A DNA stretch of 64,000 bases from Paraspadella gotoi (Eukaryota > Chaetognatha): NCBI GenBank assembly GCA_051294375.1, contig CM119268.1, positions 5,710,950 through 5,774,949 of the forward strand. Direction: 5' to 3'. Below the pieces are notes generated by a model. That model did no database searches. It saw only the letters and a list, made by a program, of their open reading frames with translations, and was not told the origin of the DNA. Made by a program: the position numbers and the translations under genes. Positions within the stretch are counted from its first letter, which is position 1. Every line of letters begins with the position of its first letter. This document shows positions 61,328-64,000 of this stretch, piece after piece.

Positions 61328-63287
61328 GAAAGATTAGTTGAGATTATTATTTTTGTATTTTGTTTATTCGTCGTTTTAAAGTTAAATTTGTTCTTTTTTC
61401 TCGATTATGTTGAATTCAATTTGAATTTTTTTATTGTTCATACCGTATTATGTTATTATTGATTGTATTTGTTGTCGTTAATCTCTAGCGCAATTAGTTG
61501 ATTTTTTTGCTGAGATTTAAATTGTGCTTTCTCTGTTAAGTTATTGTCTTTTTGATCAATTAAATAATAAGTTATAATTTGGGTAATCAACAGTTTATTA
61601 ATATTTCAAAATGCATAGGATAATTCATTCAATTACAAGAGACAATTGGAATGCTTTTCGAGAGAGAATCCTCCTTTTAAATTAAAAAAAAATCTTAATT
61701 CATTGTAGTACTAATAGATAGTTTACATTTGCCTCGGAATTTATTCACCCTGGACAAAACTTTTCTCCTTTAAAAGAGTTAGTCTCACTCCAATAAATAA
61801 AAAAAAAAATTATTTTATTTAATCACCCTGCACAAAATACGAAGTCACGGAGAATAACTCACACATTTTAGATATTCTTTTTATAAGTTTGTTTTTTCGT
61901 TAGCTGAAAATTAAAAAATAAAATGAAAATTGGGTAAAATTGAGGTAACAAAGTGAGCAGAGCCGAGCTGTTACAAACAGGAAACAGCGGATGGCTTAAA
62001 AAAATAACTAAAAACAAGTCAAAATGCTGTCGTTATTGCGCGTAAAAACAGCCGGGCTAGGCTTCAATATAAACATTGTTTGTTTCAAGTTTTAATAGTA
62101 TAAAGTTCAGGTTTTTTTGCATAGTTTTTTTTCGTAATCATTCTTTTTAAAGCCGGGAAATCGTTTTTGACACTAAAACTACATTATAATTATAATAACA
62201 GATTTTCTTTTAATGACAGTCAAAAAAATAGAAAATACAAAACGAGGATTACTTAAACTACATTTTTGATAAATATTCCACACGAATGTATGTTAGTCTT
62301 TTCGGAAGAATATTAAAGTATTTTGCCTATTAACAATTCCTTAGGCAATCGAATTCGGCATCGGACTAAACAGAGCAAAATAATTTGAAAACGAGTCAAT
62401 GCAAAATTAAATGAGGCAAACGAAATCGAAAACAGGAATTGGGGTACAGTAGCATAGAGATCACTCAAGCTTGAAAAAAAAAAGCCTTCAAGATACAGAG
62501 AAAACCGGACAGAACGACGATTTTGTAAAAGTTTCACTCGTTTTTGTTTAATGACTTTTTATAACGACGAGAGGGAAATACGAAGAATATTTTGATCTGA
62601 GGGAGGGAGAGAAATTAGTTACGAAGAATTGTCTAACGATTTTGTGATATCATCATAACTGTGAGGATTTTCATCTTAGTTAACACGTTTCTTTAAAAAT
62701 TTAATCGTTAAAAGTTTCAAAAACAGCATTCTTGGGTTATTTTAAAGTTATGACCGATGCGTTTACTAAAATCAACATTTAACTATATTTTATTCTCGAC
62801 GGTACCAGAAAAATAACTCATAATCTCCTGTCGCGCAATTTTAGTAAACTTTAATGGGAAATGAATGAATCGGGAATTAATAGTTCATCATAAATGGGTC
62901 ATGGATAAAGGTTCAATGGGACAGTGGACAGGTTACGGCATCGAAAATCGCGTCAAAGAATGACGGTACCCGTAGCAGTCATTGAATAACGTTCAGTTCT
63001 TTAAGCAAATCACAAGAAAGAAAAAAACTATAAATTAACTTTATCAATTCTTTTTTAAATTTATGTAATTTTTTGTAAACTTTTGTATGACTGAAACTGC
63101 AAAATTTTCTCATACTCGGCTCCACGACCCTCGTTTTGCGGCAATCTTGACTAACGACTCAACCGAGTTCGTTAGTTTCTAGTGGGTAAGACTCTTAAAG
63201 CATTGACACGACACGACATGCATTATCTTCTTTCGTGTCTTCCTACCTTCCTTTCATTCTTTCTCCTCTCCCCCCCCGTTCTCTTCC
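61328..63287. other. Intergenic AT-rich DNA
   Basis: GNMT 3' flank (an AATAAATAAA at 61,792 could be its polyadenylation signal) and presumably the 3' untranslated region of the minus-strand SPRY gene. No further gene is seen. Confidence 0.5.
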
Positions 63288-63527
63288 TCACATCTTCTTG
63301 ATGAACTCGGGCACCCTCAAGTCCGGACCCGTGATGCACTTCAACGAGCAAACCACGTCCGTCTTGTAGACAGCGAAGATCGGATACAAGGACTCGGAAA
63401 CGTCGAGTCGCGAGAAAGCGAAAATCTCGATGCCTCCGTCGACGTCGTAGAAGCGAAGGAGACGTCGGTCCGCGTCGAGAAGGAGGCCGACCCGGGAGAG
63501 GTTGACGAAGTCGAACGAGCTGAAGAC
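63288..63527 (-). CDS. Last exon of a SPRY/B30.2-domain protein (partial)
   Basis: After a CCAACAG acceptor on the minus strand, 79 codons run to TGA. SRVGLLLDADRRLLRFYDVD is the hallmark R-V-G-x-x-L-D-x-x-x-x-x-L-x-F-Y-(x)-V-D strand pair of SPRY domains, and LDVSESLYPIFAVY is its L-Y-P-x-F strand. The short tail ends FIKKM. Upstream exons lie beyond the window or in the 63,530-64,000 stretch, where none is visible. B30.2/SPRY C-termini occur in TRIM ligases, RanBPM-like and other proteins; the architecture cannot be told from this exon. Confidence 0.8.
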   Translation of the reverse strand, partial: VFSSFDFVNLSRVGLLLDADRRLLRFYDVDGGIEIFAFSRLDVSESLYPIFAVYKTDVVCSLKCITGPDLRVPEFIKKM

Positions 63528-63849
63528 CTGTTGGAAGTGGTTTGGGGGGGAGGGTGGTTGGGAGAAAGAGAGGGGGAAGGGGGTTTGTGAGTTGGGCGAT
63601 GATGGTAGGAATGAGAAATAGCAATCAGGGTAGATTATGAAAAACCTGTTTTTTAGAATTTTTGTTTTGTTTTTAGCAACCATGTCCTGTCAGCACCAAG
63701 ATAGCTTGTTTATTAAATGAATGAATTATTTTTCTCTATTTTATAAAAAAAGTTTTGGGTTTCAAAAAGAGAAAATGAAAGCTATCTTTAATCACTATTA
63801 AATTATATGTATTATATTTATTTTATTTAAATTGTCGAAAGTCGTCTGC
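63528..63849. other. Intron or flank of the SPRY gene
   Basis: Contains the polypyrimidine acceptor tract (minus strand) and AT-rich DNA. Nothing else is identified. Confidence 0.5.
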
Positions 63850-63928
63850 GCTAGGATGGCTGGTTAAGGCGTTAGACTTAAGTTCTAATGGACGCGTTGT
63901 CTTCGTGGGTTCGACCCCACTCCTAGCA
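63850..63928 (+). tRNA. tRNA-Leu (UAA), shortened loops
   Basis: The acceptor stem GCTAGGA/TCCTAGC pairs 7 of 7, with discriminator A. The anticodon stem TTAGA/TCTAA pairs 5 of 5 around CTTAAGT, giving anticodon TAA. A long variable arm (63,889-63,904) with a short stem is the class II feature of Leu. The T-stem GTGGG/CCCAC is intact but its loop has six bases instead of seven. The D-loop has only GGTTAA between GCT and GGC, about four bases short. It could be functional with sequence errors, or a decaying copy. Confidence 0.8.
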
Positions 63929-64000
63929 CAAATTTTTAGTTACGAATTACCTGAAAACAAAGATTTTCTAGACCTCACGTTTCTTAACAAAAAAATCATT

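Overview
This 64 kb window is nuclear DNA of an animal, most likely an invertebrate; the phylum cannot be told from the sequence. Genes are split by GT-AG introns, microsatellites are extremely dense ((GA)n, (CGT)n, (GAT)n, (TTTA)n, (ATTC)n), and there are fifteen runs of N, most of them next to a microsatellite. Much of it reads like lightly polished long-read consensus. Several long blocks occur two or three times and differ mainly by single-base indels, so most long open frames here are low-complexity noise.

Three protein-coding loci can be supported. (1) An ionotropic glutamate receptor (iGluR) gene on the minus strand, about 16 exons and roughly 900 residues: signal peptide, amino-terminal domain, S1, M1, pore loop, M3, S2 and M4. 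It appears as one complete but error-laden copy (38,073 down to 28,872), a cleaner 5' copy (46,823 down to 39,593, exons 1-14) and a 3' fragment (22,163 down to 19,790, exons 13-16). (2) A complete seven-exon glycine N-methyltransferase gene (GNMT) on the plus strand, 58,482-61,327, about 306 residues. (3) The last exon of a SPRY/B30.2-type protein on the minus strand, 63,288-63,527, whose remainder lies beyond the window. A tRNA-Leu(UAA)-like gene sits at 63,850-63,928.

Layout. 1-10,225: gaps and simple repeats, no gene recognised. 10,225-15,895: an inverted repeat with arms of about 2 kb. 12,340-22,260 (block X1) and 22,262-31,370 (block X2) are two copies of the same sequence, carrying the 3' part of the iGluR gene. 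31,370-39,592 (Y1) and 40,370-48,250 (Y2) are two copies of the 5' part. 39,593-40,370 (Z) is a third copy of the end of X. The switch from Y1 to Z falls inside iGluR exon 14, so at least that join is artificial. 48,250-50,100: microsatellites and a minisatellite of about 80-100 bp period. 50,100-58,625: a large palindrome centred on a 25-N gap; its left arm carries a degraded copy of GNMT exon 1 and a 2.18 kb hAT-like insertion that the right arm lacks. 58,436-61,327: GNMT. 61,328-64,000: intergenic sequence, SPRY exon and tRNA.

The most interesting biology is in the receptor. The pore has Gly at the Q/R site. The ligand pocket keeps the Arg and Glu that bind the amino-acid backbone but replaces the two residues that hold the glutamate side-chain carboxylate, with Val where glycine-binding GluN1 has Val. 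Also notable are a dense run of AGGTCA half-sites at the GNMT start and intron 1, GNMT introns that each hold a different repeat, and a (CAA)n leader abutting the iGluR start codon. The palindromes and duplications are most simply two haplotypes assembled separately and joined, not a new genetic system.
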